Assembly (NCBI RefSeq): GCF_003634705.1
Contig: NZ_RBWU01000006.1
Span: forward strand, 186,001 to 250,000
Source: Actinomadura pelletieri DSM 43383
GTDB taxonomy: Bacteria > Actinomycetota > Actinomycetes > Streptosporangiales > Streptosporangiaceae
DNA: 64,000 nt
Reading direction: 5' to 3'
Shown here: one piece after another, positions 9,175 through 17,039 of the stretch
How the letters are laid out: each line of letters starts with the position of its first letter
How positions within the stretch are numbered: position 1 is the first letter of the stretch
Made by a program: the position numbers and the translations under genes
The notes under the pieces: model-generated
What the model was told of the DNA's origin: nothing
The model's database searches: none
The model's input: the letters and a program-made list of their open reading frames with translations, nothing else

Positions 9175-10209
9175 GTGAGCCACCCGTCCACCGAGAGACC
9201 CGGCGGGCCGGAGGAGACCGGCCCGTTCGGGCTCTCCCTCGACGCCGCGCTCGCGGCCGACGCCACGAAGCGTCTCGGCGCCGTCGAGACGCTGCTCCTC
9301 GACTGCGTGCGCGGCGAGGACCCGCTGCTCACCGACGCGTCCAAACACCTTCTGGAGGCGGGCGGTAAGCGGTTCCGGCCGATGCTGGTGCTGCTCGCGT
9401 CCCACTTCGGCGACCCGTCGGCGCCGGGCATCGTCCCGGCCGCCGTCGTCGTCGAGCTGACGCACCTCGGCACCCTCTACCACGACGACGTGATGGACGA
9501 GGCGACCGTCCGGCGCGGCCAGCCGTCGGCGAACCTGCGCTGGACGAACACCGTCGCGATCCTCACCGGCGACTACCTGTTCGCCCGCGCGTCCGACCTG
9601 CTCGCCGACCTCGGACCCGACGCGGTCCGCATCCAGGCCCGCGCGTTCGGCCGGCTCGTCCGCGGCCAGATCCAGGAGACCGTCGGGCCCGCCCCGGGGG
9701 CCGACCAGCTGGAGCACTACCTCCAGGTCGTCGCCGACAAGACCGGCTCGCTCATCGCGGTCTCGGGTCATTTCGGGGCGCTGCTCGCGGGCGCTCCGCC
9801 GGAGGTCGTACGGACCGTCACGTCCGCGTGCGAGAAGATCGGCATCGCGTTCCAGCTGTCCGACGACATTCTCGACATCGCGTCCGAGACGGAGGAGTCC
9901 GGCAAGACACCGGGCACCGACCTCCGCGAGGGCATCCGCACCCTGCCGGTGCACCACGTGTTCGGCGGTGTCGGCTTCGGCCCGGACGACGCCCGGCTCC
10001 GGGAACTCCTCGTCCAGGACCTGACCGACGACGCGCTGCACGGTGAGGCGCTCGCCCTGCTGCGCGCCCACCCGGCCATGGACCGCGCCCGCGCCGACCT
10101 GCGCCGGTGGGCCGAGGACGCCCGCCGGGAGCTGCTCACCCTGCCCGCCATCCCCGCCCGGGACGCGCTGACCCACCTCTGCGACTACGTCGTCTCCCGG
10201 ACGGGCTGA
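9175..10209 (+). CDS. Polyprenyl diphosphate synthase (class 1 trans-prenyltransferase)
   Basis: A 344-residue long-chain isoprenyl diphosphate synthase of the IspB/GrcC type. Both Asp-rich Mg-diphosphate motifs are intact: DDVMD at residues 104-108 and DDILD at 230-234. The substrate-binding GGKRFRP (about 63-69) is also present. The residues just before the first motif are small (HLGTLYH), which fits a long chain product. GTG at 9175 lies 10 bases after the nuoN stop with GGGAG upstream; an upstream in-frame start would overlap nuoN by 38 bases and is less likely. Linkage to nuo suggests a role in the menaquinone side chain. It could instead supply the neighbouring terpenoid operon, which has no prenyl synthase of its own, but that operon is convergent. 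Confidence 0.9.
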   Translation: MSHPSTERPGGPEETGPFGLSLDAALAADATKRLGAVETLLLDCVRGEDPLLTDASKHLLEAGGKRFRPMLVLLASHFGDPSAPGIVPAAVVVELTHLGTLYHDDVMDEATVRRGQPSANLRWTNTVAILTGDYLFARASDLLADLGPDAVRIQARAFGRLVRGQIQETVGPAPGADQLEHYLQVVADKTGSLIAVSGHFGALLAGAPPEVVRTVTSACEKIGIAFQLSDDILDIASETEESGKTPGTDLREGIRTLPVHHVFGGVGFGPDDARLRELLVQDLTDDALHGEALALLRAHPAMDRARADLRRWAEDARRELLTLPAIPARDALTHLCDYVVSRTG

Positions 10210-10223
10210 GCCGCCGCGGCCGC

Positions 10224-10850
10224 TCAGGCCTTCTGGGGCTCGGCCTCGGTGAGTCCGCGGTACTTCATGGCATGCAGGACGAGGTTGATCAGAACCTGCT
10301 TGCAGGACTCCAGGCTGCGGGCGTCGCAGAGCATCACCGGGACCTTCGGGCCCAGGTTGAGCGCCATCTCGATCTCGGCGAGCTCGTACTGTTTCGCGCC
10401 CTCGAAGCAGTTGACGGCGACGACGAACGGCGTCTTGCGGCGCTCGAAGTAGTCGACCGAGGGGAAACAGTCGGACAGGCGGCGCGTGTCGGCGAGGACG
10501 ACGGCGCCGAGCGCGCCGAGCGTGACCTCGTCCCACATGAACCAGAAGCGTTTCTGGCCGGGGGTGCCGAACAGGTAGAGGACGTACTCGTCCCGCATCG
10601 TGATGCGGCCGAAGTCCATCGCGACCGTGGTGGTGTCCTTGCGTTCCACGCCCGCGACGTCGTCCACGCCGATGCTCTGGTCGGTGAGGAGTTCCTCGGT
10701 GCGCAGCGGCCGGGTCTCGGAGACCGTCCCCACCATGGTGGTCTTGCCGACCCCGAAACCGCCCGCGATCACTATCTTCACCGCGGTGGGGAGCCGGCGG
10801 GCGCGCACACCGCGGTTCGGCGCGTCGCGTCTAGAGGGCCCGGAGACCAT
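10224..10850 (-). CDS. cvnD: Conservon GTPase-like protein CvnD (ATP/GTP-binding)
   Basis: The fourth conservon gene, 208 residues, encodes a small Ras/Arf-like cytoplasmic GTPase of the kind that acts with a histidine-kinase-like CvnA at the membrane. The P-loop is GGFGVGKTT (residues 30-38), followed by the typical VSETRPLRTEE switch region, DFGRITM, LYLFGTPGQKRFWFMWDE (switch II-like) and a VNCFEG motif in the NKxD position. The start at 10850 overlaps cvnC by 20 bases; M1 is followed by a basic 20-residue leader. The gene is convergent with the polyprenyl synthase, 14 bases apart. Confidence 0.92.
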   Translation of the reverse strand: MVSGPSRRDAPNRGVRARRLPTAVKIVIAGGFGVGKTTMVGTVSETRPLRTEELLTDQSIGVDDVAGVERKDTTTVAMDFGRITMRDEYVLYLFGTPGQKRFWFMWDEVTLGALGAVVLADTRRLSDCFPSVDYFERRKTPFVVAVNCFEGAKQYELAEIEMALNLGPKVPVMLCDARSLESCKQVLINLVLHAMKYRGLTEAEPQKA

Positions 10851-11277
10851 CGATCACCGCCTTGTAGAGCCTGATGTCGTGCATGTCCGCCTCCGGTTCC
10901 GGTTCCTGCAGGGAGACGAACCCCTTGTCGAGCAGATCGCCGAGCATCACCCGCACGGTAGCGACGGGAAGGTCGAGGTGTCCGGTGAGTTCGGCGACCG
11001 ACATCACGTTCTGGCAGAGCCGGATGATCGCCAGATGTTCGGGCCCCAGCCCGATCGTGGTGTCGGGTTCCACACCGACCGCGACCACCAGCGTGATCAG
11101 GTCGAATTTGCCATGGGACGGCTCGATGCGACCGCTCGTCATCACATACGGGCGCACCATGGGGCCGGCCCGGTCGTCGAGCCAGCGTTCGGCGTTCTCC
11201 GGCGCCGGTGCAGGCGCGGGCGGCTGCGGCGGGTCCTCGGACCAGAAGTCTGGCGTGGGGTCCTCGGGGGGCATCAT
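10831..11277 (-). CDS. cvnC: Conservon DUF742 protein CvnC
   Basis: A 148-residue DUF742 protein with a winged-helix-like fold. The visible family stretch is VRPYVMTSGRIEP, then LDLPVATVRVMLGDLLDKGFVSLQEP near the C-terminus. The N-terminal 45 residues are acidic and proline-rich. The start at 11277 forms an ATGA overlap with cvnB; the longer upstream frame is a shadow of cvnB. It is part of the translationally coupled cvnA-B-C-D set. Confidence 0.93.
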   Translation of the reverse strand: MMPPEDPTPDFWSEDPPQPPAPAPAPENAERWLDDRAGPMVRPYVMTSGRIEPSHGKFDLITLVVAVGVEPDTTIGLGPEHLAIIRLCQNVMSVAELTGHLDLPVATVRVMLGDLLDKGFVSLQEPEPEADMHDIRLYKAVIDGLRAL

Positions 11278-11699
11278 GTGGAGCGTGCCTCCGTGGCGAC
11301 CTCCGCGCGGGACGGAGACGTGAGGTGGTGCCCCATCGCCGTGACGAGCATGGCCATCTCGTAGGCGATGAGGCCCACGTCGGCGTCCTCCTCGGCCAGC
11401 ACCGCCAGGCACGCGCCCTTGCCCGCCACCGTCACCAGCAGGTACGCCGACTGCATCTCGACGATCGTCTGCCGGACCGGCCCACCACCGAACCTGGTTC
11501 CCGCCCCCTTGGCGAGGCTCTGGATTCCCGCGGCGACGGCGGCGAGATGCTCCCCGTCGTCCTGGGTCATGCCCTCCGACGCCGCCATGAGCAGGCCGTC
11601 CGCCGACAGGACGACGGCGCTACGGGCATGCGGCAACCGGTGGACGAGGTCGTCCAGCAACCATCCCAGATCGGATGCGGAACCGGTCTTCTGCGTCAC
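11274..11699 (-). CDS. cvnB: Conservon roadblock/LC7 protein CvnB
   Basis: A 141-residue roadblock/LC7-domain protein. The typical opening is LGWLLDDLVHRLPHARSAVVLSADGLLMAASEGM, followed by the GGGPVRQTIVEMQSAYLLVTVAGKGACLAVL core. In characterised conservons (Streptomyces Cvn9) such proteins form a membrane-associated complex with CvnA and the GTPase. It overlaps cvnA and cvnC by 4 bases on each side. Confidence 0.95.
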   Translation of the reverse strand: MTQKTGSASDLGWLLDDLVHRLPHARSAVVLSADGLLMAASEGMTQDDGEHLAAVAAGIQSLAKGAGTRFGGGPVRQTIVEMQSAYLLVTVAGKGACLAVLAEEDADVGLIAYEMAMLVTAMGHHLTSPSRAEVATEARST

Positions 11700-14197
11700 T
11701 GATCTTCCTCGCCTTCCGCTGCGTTGCTGTGGTCACGCTGCTGCGTCCGGGCGGCGTCAGAGCGGCCCTGCCTGCTGCCGCGCTGATAGGAGCCCATGAT
11801 CCGCTGGATTTCCTCGGGAGAGCGGCCGGGGTCGTCAGGCTCCTCCGGCTCTTCGGTGACGACCGGTTCGTCGGTGCGCAAGGGTTCGGCAAGGTTCGCC
11901 TGCGGCACCCGGACGGGAAGACCGGACGGGGTGGTGGAGATGTCGGGCACGGGTGGCTGGTCCTCCGACTGGGGGTGCTGGTCGTCCTCCGGCAGGGGCC
12001 GCGGATCCGGGGGACCCGGGTCCGTTCGAGGCGCCGGATCACCCTGGGGCGCCGGGGCGGCCTGGATCGGTTCGACGATCGGTTCGACGATCGGTTCGAC
12101 GATCGGCTCGGCGGTCGGTTCGGCCTGGGACGGCCGGTCGACGCGGGCCGGCGGCACCGCCATCAGCGCGGGCGGGGCGGTCGGTGAGGAGGCGACCGCC
12201 GAGTGGTGCGTTCCCGTCGTGGCGCCGACCGTGGTGGGTCGGCGGACCTCCAGCCCGTTCTGGGTGGTGGCGCGGACCGGGGCCGGTTTCTCCTCGACGA
12301 CGAGTTCCCTGGGAATGACGATGACGGCCGTGGTCCCGCCGTAGGCGGAGCGCTTCAGCGAGACCTGCACGTTGTACCGCTCGGCGAGCTTGCTGACCAC
12401 GAACAGGCCGAGCTGGACGGAGCTCTGCAGGTTGAAGTCGGGCGGGTTCGCGATCCGCTCGTTGATCTCGGCGAGCTTCTCGTCGGTCATGCCGAGCCCG
12501 CGGTCCTCGATGTCGATGGCGTAGCCGCTGGCGACGAGGTGCCCGCCGACCTGGACGATCGTGTCCGGCGGGGAGAACGACAGCGCGTTCTCGATCAGCT
12601 CGGCGAGCAGGTGGGTGATGTCGCCGACCGCGCGTCCGACCAGCTCGACCGGGCCGAACGGCAGCACGGTGACGCGGGTGTAGTCCTCGACCTCGCCGAC
12701 CGCGGCGCGGACGACGTCCACCATCGGGACGGAGTTGCGCCAGCCGCGGGCGGGCAGCGCGCCGGACAGCACGATGAGGTTCTCGGCGTTGCGCCGCATC
12801 CGGGTCGCGAGATGGTCGAGCCGGAACAGCTCCTCCAGCTCCTTGACCTCGATGTCGCGGCGGCGCTCCATGGTGTCGAGCATGGCGAGCTGCCGGTGCA
12901 CGAGGGTCTGGGTGCGGCGGGCCAGGCTGAGCAGGACGTCCCGGATGCCGCGGCGCAGTTCGGCCTGCTCGACGGCGGTGCGGATCGCGGTCTCCTGGAC
13001 GACGTTGAACGCCCGCCCCACCTGCCCGATCTCGTCGGTGCCGAACTCCAGCGGCGGCGCTTCGAGCGCGACGTCCACCTTCTCGCCGTGCCCGAGGCGT
13101 TCGACGACGCCGGGCAGCCGCTGCTCGGCCAGTTCCCGCGCCGCGTTGCGGAGCCGTTCGAGCTGCCGCACCAGCGCACGCGCGGTGGTGATCGACACGA
13201 TGACGGACGCGATGACCGCGAGCAGCCCGAGCCCACCGGCGAGCGCCAGCCGGATGATGACGCCGAGGGCGATCGGTTTGGCGCGTTCGACCAGCCGGTC
13301 GCCGGCGTTCTGGATGGTGGTGCGCATCTCGGCGAGCGCGGGTTCGGTGGTCGTCCGCCACTCCTCGGCGGTGACCCGGAACCGGGGGACGGGCCTGCCC
13401 GGCCTGGCCCGCGAGAGCAGGGCGTCTTCTAGGGCCCTGACCTCCGCGAGCCTCTTGTTGCCGGTCAGCTCGATCCAGGCCCGCCGGTCGGCGGGTTCGA
13501 GGTCGACCATGGCACGGTCGAAATGCAGCCGCCGGGCGCCGACGGTCTGGGCGATCTCCAACTGGTCGGCGGTGGTGTACCGGCCGGTCGCGAGCACCCC
13601 GGCGATGACCGCGTCCTCGTGGGCCAGCAGTTCCCAGGACCGGTTGACGGCGATCTCCGCGCGCAGTGCGGTGGTGAAGCCCCTGTCGTCGAGCGTGGTC
13701 GTTCCGTCGTACATACGGAAGATCGACTCGATGGCCGCGGAGTAGATCTGGATGACCTTGCGGCGGTCGGCGGTCCCGGTGTCGATCGCCTGGCGGTCCT
13801 GGTCGAGGCCGCGCAGCAGTTCGACCATGTCGTCCAGCCGTTCGTCCATGGCGTCGTCCGCGGCGCGGTGGACGGACCCGCTGTTGGCCCGTTCGATCAC
13901 CACGGACCGTTCCCGGTCGGTACGGGCGCGTTGGGCCGCGAGCAGGTCGGGACGGCGCTGTCCGGACGCGATCAGCGTCACCGTGAGGCGGCGTTCGTGT
14001 TGGAGTTCGACGAGCAGCGGGTCGCTCGGGCCCACCACGCTGTCGAGGGTGCTCACGAACAGCAGATTCACACCTTCGCGCAACGTCACCCAGGCGGCGA
14101 AGGCCCATAGCGCGGTCATGGAGACCAGCAGGGCCACAATCTTGGTCCGCAGCCGTGAGTTGCGGAAACGCATGATGATCGCCCCAACAATTGTCAA
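11696..14197 (-). CDS. cvnA: Conservon sensor histidine-kinase-like protein CvnA
   Basis: An 833-residue membrane sensor. A first membrane segment lies near residues 20-40. An extracytoplasmic region of about 260 residues resembles the nitrate/nitrite-sensing (NIT) domain (LLVELQHERRLTVTLIASGQ). A second membrane segment is near residues 305-335, followed by a HAMP-like linker, a helical region and an HATPase domain with N-box ELIENALSFSPPDT and G-box DRGLGMTDE. The C-terminal 190 residues are Pro/Glu-rich and probably disordered, including a repeated IVEP motif. The translation start may be 14197 or the internal ATG at 14173 (MRFRNSRLRTK). It is a conservon sensor, not a classical two-component kinase: no receiver-type partner is adjacent. 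Confidence 0.92.
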   Translation of the reverse strand: MTIVGAIIMRFRNSRLRTKIVALLVSMTALWAFAAWVTLREGVNLLFVSTLDSVVGPSDPLLVELQHERRLTVTLIASGQRRPDLLAAQRARTDRERSVVIERANSGSVHRAADDAMDERLDDMVELLRGLDQDRQAIDTGTADRRKVIQIYSAAIESIFRMYDGTTTLDDRGFTTALRAEIAVNRSWELLAHEDAVIAGVLATGRYTTADQLEIAQTVGARRLHFDRAMVDLEPADRRAWIELTGNKRLAEVRALEDALLSRARPGRPVPRFRVTAEEWRTTTEPALAEMRTTIQNAGDRLVERAKPIALGVIIRLALAGGLGLLAVIASVIVSITTARALVRQLERLRNAARELAEQRLPGVVERLGHGEKVDVALEAPPLEFGTDEIGQVGRAFNVVQETAIRTAVEQAELRRGIRDVLLSLARRTQTLVHRQLAMLDTMERRRDIEVKELEELFRLDHLATRMRRNAENLIVLSGALPARGWRNSVPMVDVVRAAVGEVEDYTRVTVLPFGPVELVGRAVGDITHLLAELIENALSFSPPDTIVQVGGHLVASGYAIDIEDRGLGMTDEKLAEINERIANPPDFNLQSSVQLGLFVVSKLAERYNVQVSLKRSAYGGTTAVIVIPRELVVEEKPAPVRATTQNGLEVRRPTTVGATTGTHHSAVASSPTAPPALMAVPPARVDRPSQAEPTAEPIVEPIVEPIVEPIQAAPAPQGDPAPRTDPGPPDPRPLPEDDQHPQSEDQPPVPDISTTPSGLPVRVPQANLAEPLRTDEPVVTEEPEEPDDPGRSPEEIQRIMGSYQRGSRQGRSDAARTQQRDHSNAAEGEEDQ
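12065..12124 (-). repeat. 12-bp in-frame tandem repeat inside cvnA
   Basis: Five copies of a 12-base unit (GATCGGTTCGAC on the plus strand, the last two copies diverged) encode repeated I-V-E-P steps in the disordered C-terminal tail of CvnA. Such repeats are prone to copy-number change by slippage. Confidence 0.85.
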
Positions 14198-14316
14198 GGT
14201 GTCCGCAATGCGAGGGTGCTCTGGCCCGGCTGCGAGACACTGGTGGCGGTGAGTGCGGGTGGCGCTCTGCCGGGTGACCGGTCAGCGCACCGCTGAACCT
14301 TACCAACGCCACCAAA

Positions 14317-14330
14317 TCACCTCAAGGTGA
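14317..14330. promoter_or_regulatory. Inverted repeat between terpenoid operon and cvnA
   Basis: TCACCT-CA-AGGTGA is a perfect 6-bp-arm dyad in the 188-bp gap between the class II cyclase gene and cvnA, about 120 bases before the cvnA start. It could be an operator for the conservon. No promoter hexamers can be assigned with certainty. Confidence 0.3.
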
Positions 14331-14385
14331 ATGGTTTACCTTTCCCAGGTCGGGACGTGGCGGTAGCGGAGTGGAGTGATGCAAT

Positions 14386-16161
14386 TCACTTTCTGGAAAC
14401 GTGGATGTCAGCTACTTCGTACCGGGCGAGGTGAAGAGCGCTGAGAACCGCCGCCTGCACGATCGTTATAGGACGATATAGGTCCTTATCGTGCCAAAGA
14501 GGTGGTTTGTCGGAGTCGATGTCCCCGAACCCGCTGGTCGAAGCCGTGCGCACGGCCGCGCGTAGGTAGGCGGTGCCGCGCCGTACGGCTCGTCCGACCG
14601 CCGCCGTCCGTGCGGGGTCGCGTCCGGCCCGGGGGAGAGTCAGGATCTGGACGGCGTAGGCGGTCTCCTCGGCCGTGCCGCCCCATCGTCCCCATGAACC
14701 GTCGGCGAGTTGTCCGTCCAGCACCCATCCGGCCGCGCGATCCACGGCGTCCGCCGATTCCGGCCCGCCGAACGCGTTCAACGCCAATGCGCAGCAGGCG
14801 GTGGCGTACATCGGTGAGGCATGCCAGCGGTCCTCCCACCGACCGTCCTCCTTCTGCCGGTCGATCAGCCATGAGGTCACTTTTCGGATGGTCGCCACGT
14901 AACGTTTACGAGGTCCGGTATCCGCACACTGCAAGTAATGGCCGAACGCTTCTAGGACGTGGGCGTTGGTCGTGACCGAGCGCCCGTTTTCACCGGGCCA
15001 ACTGCAGAAATGCGTGTCCGTTTCGTACTGCCAGAGCAGGTCGGGCGGGTGCGGTTCACCGAGCAGTGAGAGCGCGTAAAGAAGACCGGAACTCGTGTCG
15101 GCGTCGCGTGGCAGGCCCGGCCCGCCCGGTGCCCCGTCCTCCCCGAGCGCCGCCCGCATCTGGCCGAGCAACTCCGGCGGCACGCTGAGCGGAATTCCGG
15201 CCCGCGCGAGCCAGCTCAGCACCCAGCCGCGCTCGAAGTTGGTCATCGGCACCGTCACGGGCACCGGGCCGTCATGCTGCTCGACGGCCGCCTCCAGATA
15301 GCGTCGCACCGGTGCCTCGTCGCGTGGGCCACGGCCGCAGTGCGCGGTCCGGACGCCCTGCGCGGCGCGAGGCCCGCCCAGCCAGGCGGCCGTGGCCGCG
15401 GTCGACGCGCCGACGGTCGCGAAAGTCTTGCGCTCGTCCTCTGGGCCCGGCACCGGACGCGCCGGTATGGGGATCGACACGGGACGGACCGCGCGGGCAC
15501 GTCCCGCGACGGGGCCCGCGATCTCCAGGGCGTGCAGCATCTTCGGCGGTACGGCTCCGCCCGTGCCGAGATGGTCCCGGACGGCGGCGACGACCGCGCC
15601 GTCCATTCCCGCGGGCGGGCTCAGCCGGCCGCTCGGACACCAGAGGGCCAGGGCGCCGGGCGCGTGCGGGCGCAGCCGGTCGAGATGCCCGTTGATCTGC
15701 TCGACGAGCACCGGGGTGATGTGTTCGATGGCCGGGACGTCCGGGTAGTCCGCGGCCTTGCTGCCGTCGAGGCGGCGCGCCAGGGTTCGCAGTGCCCTGC
15801 CGACCGCCCGCACGATCTCGGTGTGCAGCGGACAGTACGGCCGGAGTCTTTCGTGCGGACGCAGGGTGGAGAGAAGGGCCTCGCTCGCGCTCAGTGTCGG
15901 GACGAGCGCGTATCCGGGGTCGGGTGGGCCCCATGTGCCGTCCCGCCGCTGCGTGTCCAGCAGGAACCGGAGCCGTCGAGCGTGTCCGGTCAGCCATGGG
16001 GCGAGGCTCACCAGCCGTCCGGTCTCGTACACCGACGGGGAGGACCGTCCCCATGGTTCGTGGACGAGCCCGGTCACCAGCGCGGCCGCGGCCGCGGTCA
16101 GATCGTCGGGGTCGGACGCGACCGTGTCGGTGGACGCCGGATTCGCCTCTTCAACGGTCAC
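14386..16161 (-). CDS. Class II terpene (diterpene-type) cyclase, prenyltransferase/squalene-cyclase fold
   Basis: A 591-residue betagamma-fold class II cyclase, which protonates an all-trans prenyl diphosphate and leaves the diphosphate in place. The catalytic acid motif position reads DADT (353-356), followed by SSGLLYALSLLG; family members usually have DxDD, some DxDT. Other strong family signatures are QRRDGTWG (71-78), THFCSWPGENGRSVTTNAHVLEA (about 383-405), WEDRWHASPMYAT (442-453) and PPLWHDKDLYRP (553-564). The GTG at 16161 gives a GTGA overlap with the class I synthase; the longer upstream frame is a shadow. It probably makes a bicyclic prenyl diphosphate for the class I partner. The substrate chain length cannot be read from sequence. 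Confidence 0.85.
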   Translation of the reverse strand: MTVEEANPASTDTVASDPDDLTAAAAALVTGLVHEPWGRSSPSVYETGRLVSLAPWLTGHARRLRFLLDTQRRDGTWGPPDPGYALVPTLSASEALLSTLRPHERLRPYCPLHTEIVRAVGRALRTLARRLDGSKAADYPDVPAIEHITPVLVEQINGHLDRLRPHAPGALALWCPSGRLSPPAGMDGAVVAAVRDHLGTGGAVPPKMLHALEIAGPVAGRARAVRPVSIPIPARPVPGPEDERKTFATVGASTAATAAWLGGPRAAQGVRTAHCGRGPRDEAPVRRYLEAAVEQHDGPVPVTVPMTNFERGWVLSWLARAGIPLSVPPELLGQMRAALGEDGAPGGPGLPRDADTSSGLLYALSLLGEPHPPDLLWQYETDTHFCSWPGENGRSVTTNAHVLEAFGHYLQCADTGPRKRYVATIRKVTSWLIDRQKEDGRWEDRWHASPMYATACCALALNAFGGPESADAVDRAAGWVLDGQLADGSWGRWGGTAEETAYAVQILTLPRAGRDPARTAAVGRAVRRGTAYLRAAVRTASTSGFGDIDSDKPPLWHDKDLYRPITIVQAAVLSALHLARYEVADIHVSRK

Positions 16162-17039
16162 AGTGACCCCCAGTAGTCGCTCAGGCCGTAGAACCCGGTG
16201 CTGTAGCCGATCTGTCGTTCGAGGTAGGCGACCGCGTCTGGGCAGTCGGCCCGAAGCGGCCGGAGCAGTTCCCGGCAGCGCGCCACGATCTCGTCGATCC
16301 TGGCGGTGATCGTGGCGCGGTCCACACCGAGCATCTGGGCGTTCAAATCGCCCCATGTCATGTCGCGCTCGTAGGTCGCCAGGTCGTTCAGCAGCCGGAG
16401 GACGCGTTGCACCTCCCGGCTCACGACCTGGAGTTCACCGATGTGGGCGAGGACGCCCTCGTCGGCGTGGACGATCCAGTGCGAGACGTTCACCCAGGCC
16501 GAGCCGTAGTTGTCGGCGTTGTCCAGGTACTCGTCGAAGGTGGGCCAGTTCGCCCGGTCACCCGACTTCCACGTCCACTCCCGGGCCCCGCACTCCAGCA
16601 GCCTGCGGAGCTGCGCCAGCCAGTCGTCGCGCAACACCTCGAAGGCGGACGACTTCGCGGCGTCGTCCCGGATCTCGGCCAGGAAACGGGTGAGGCCGTC
16701 CCCCGGCACGGGCGGGCCGCCGGCCGCGACGGCGAGGCAACGCCGGTTGACGTCGTCGACGACGGACCGTTCCGCGGCGACATGATCCACCAGCCAGTCC
16801 AGGCCGAAGATCCACAGCGAGGTACGGGCCGCCATCCGGATGCCGGCCGCGTCGAGGTCCGGCGACCCGAACGCGTTCGCGCAGGCGACCGCGTTGAACA
16901 GCGTCTCGTCGATCGGCTTGGCGTCGAACAGGTCGGGGTAGGCCGCGGCGCGGTCGGCGAGATCGCGGGCGCATCTCACGGCCCGGGCCATGACCAGCCC
17001 GGCGTCGCGCGCTTCCGTGAGTGCGTCCGGCCGCGTCAC
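16158..17039 (-). CDS. Class I terpene synthase
   Basis: A 293-residue all-alpha class I terpene synthase, which ionises the prenyl diphosphate and cyclises it. The metal motifs are a variant Asp-rich D81-W-L-V-D85 at the end of helix D (SLWIFGLDWLVDH) and an NSE-like N218-D219-L-A-T222-Y-E-R-D226 (LLNDLATYERD), with Asp instead of Glu in the last position. The GTG start at 17039 overlaps the P450 stop (GTGA); the frame upstream of it is a shadow of the P450. Placed between a P450 and a class II cyclase in one overlapping operon, it is most simply the second enzyme of a two-step diterpenoid or related pathway. Confidence 0.85.
   Translation of the reverse strand: MTRPDALTEARDAGLVMARAVRCARDLADRAAAYPDLFDAKPIDETLFNAVACANAFGSPDLDAAGIRMAARTSLWIFGLDWLVDHVAAERSVVDDVNRRCLAVAAGGPPVPGDGLTRFLAEIRDDAAKSSAFEVLRDDWLAQLRRLLECGAREWTWKSGDRANWPTFDEYLDNADNYGSAWVNVSHWIVHADEGVLAHIGELQVVSREVQRVLRLLNDLATYERDMTWGDLNAQMLGVDRATITARIDEIVARCRELLRPLRADCPDAVAYLERQIGYSTGFYGLSDYWGSL

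Noticed and set aside
7305..9473. 722-codon minus-strand frame opposite nuoN
   Set aside because: Shadow frame; composition is unlike any protein family and it spans a gene junction on the other strand.
9175..10209. Polyprenyl synthase as a dedicated GGPP synthase for the terpenoid operon
   Set aside because: It is on the opposite strand, next to nuoN, and the small residues before its first Asp motif suggest a long-chain product; the menaquinone role is more likely.
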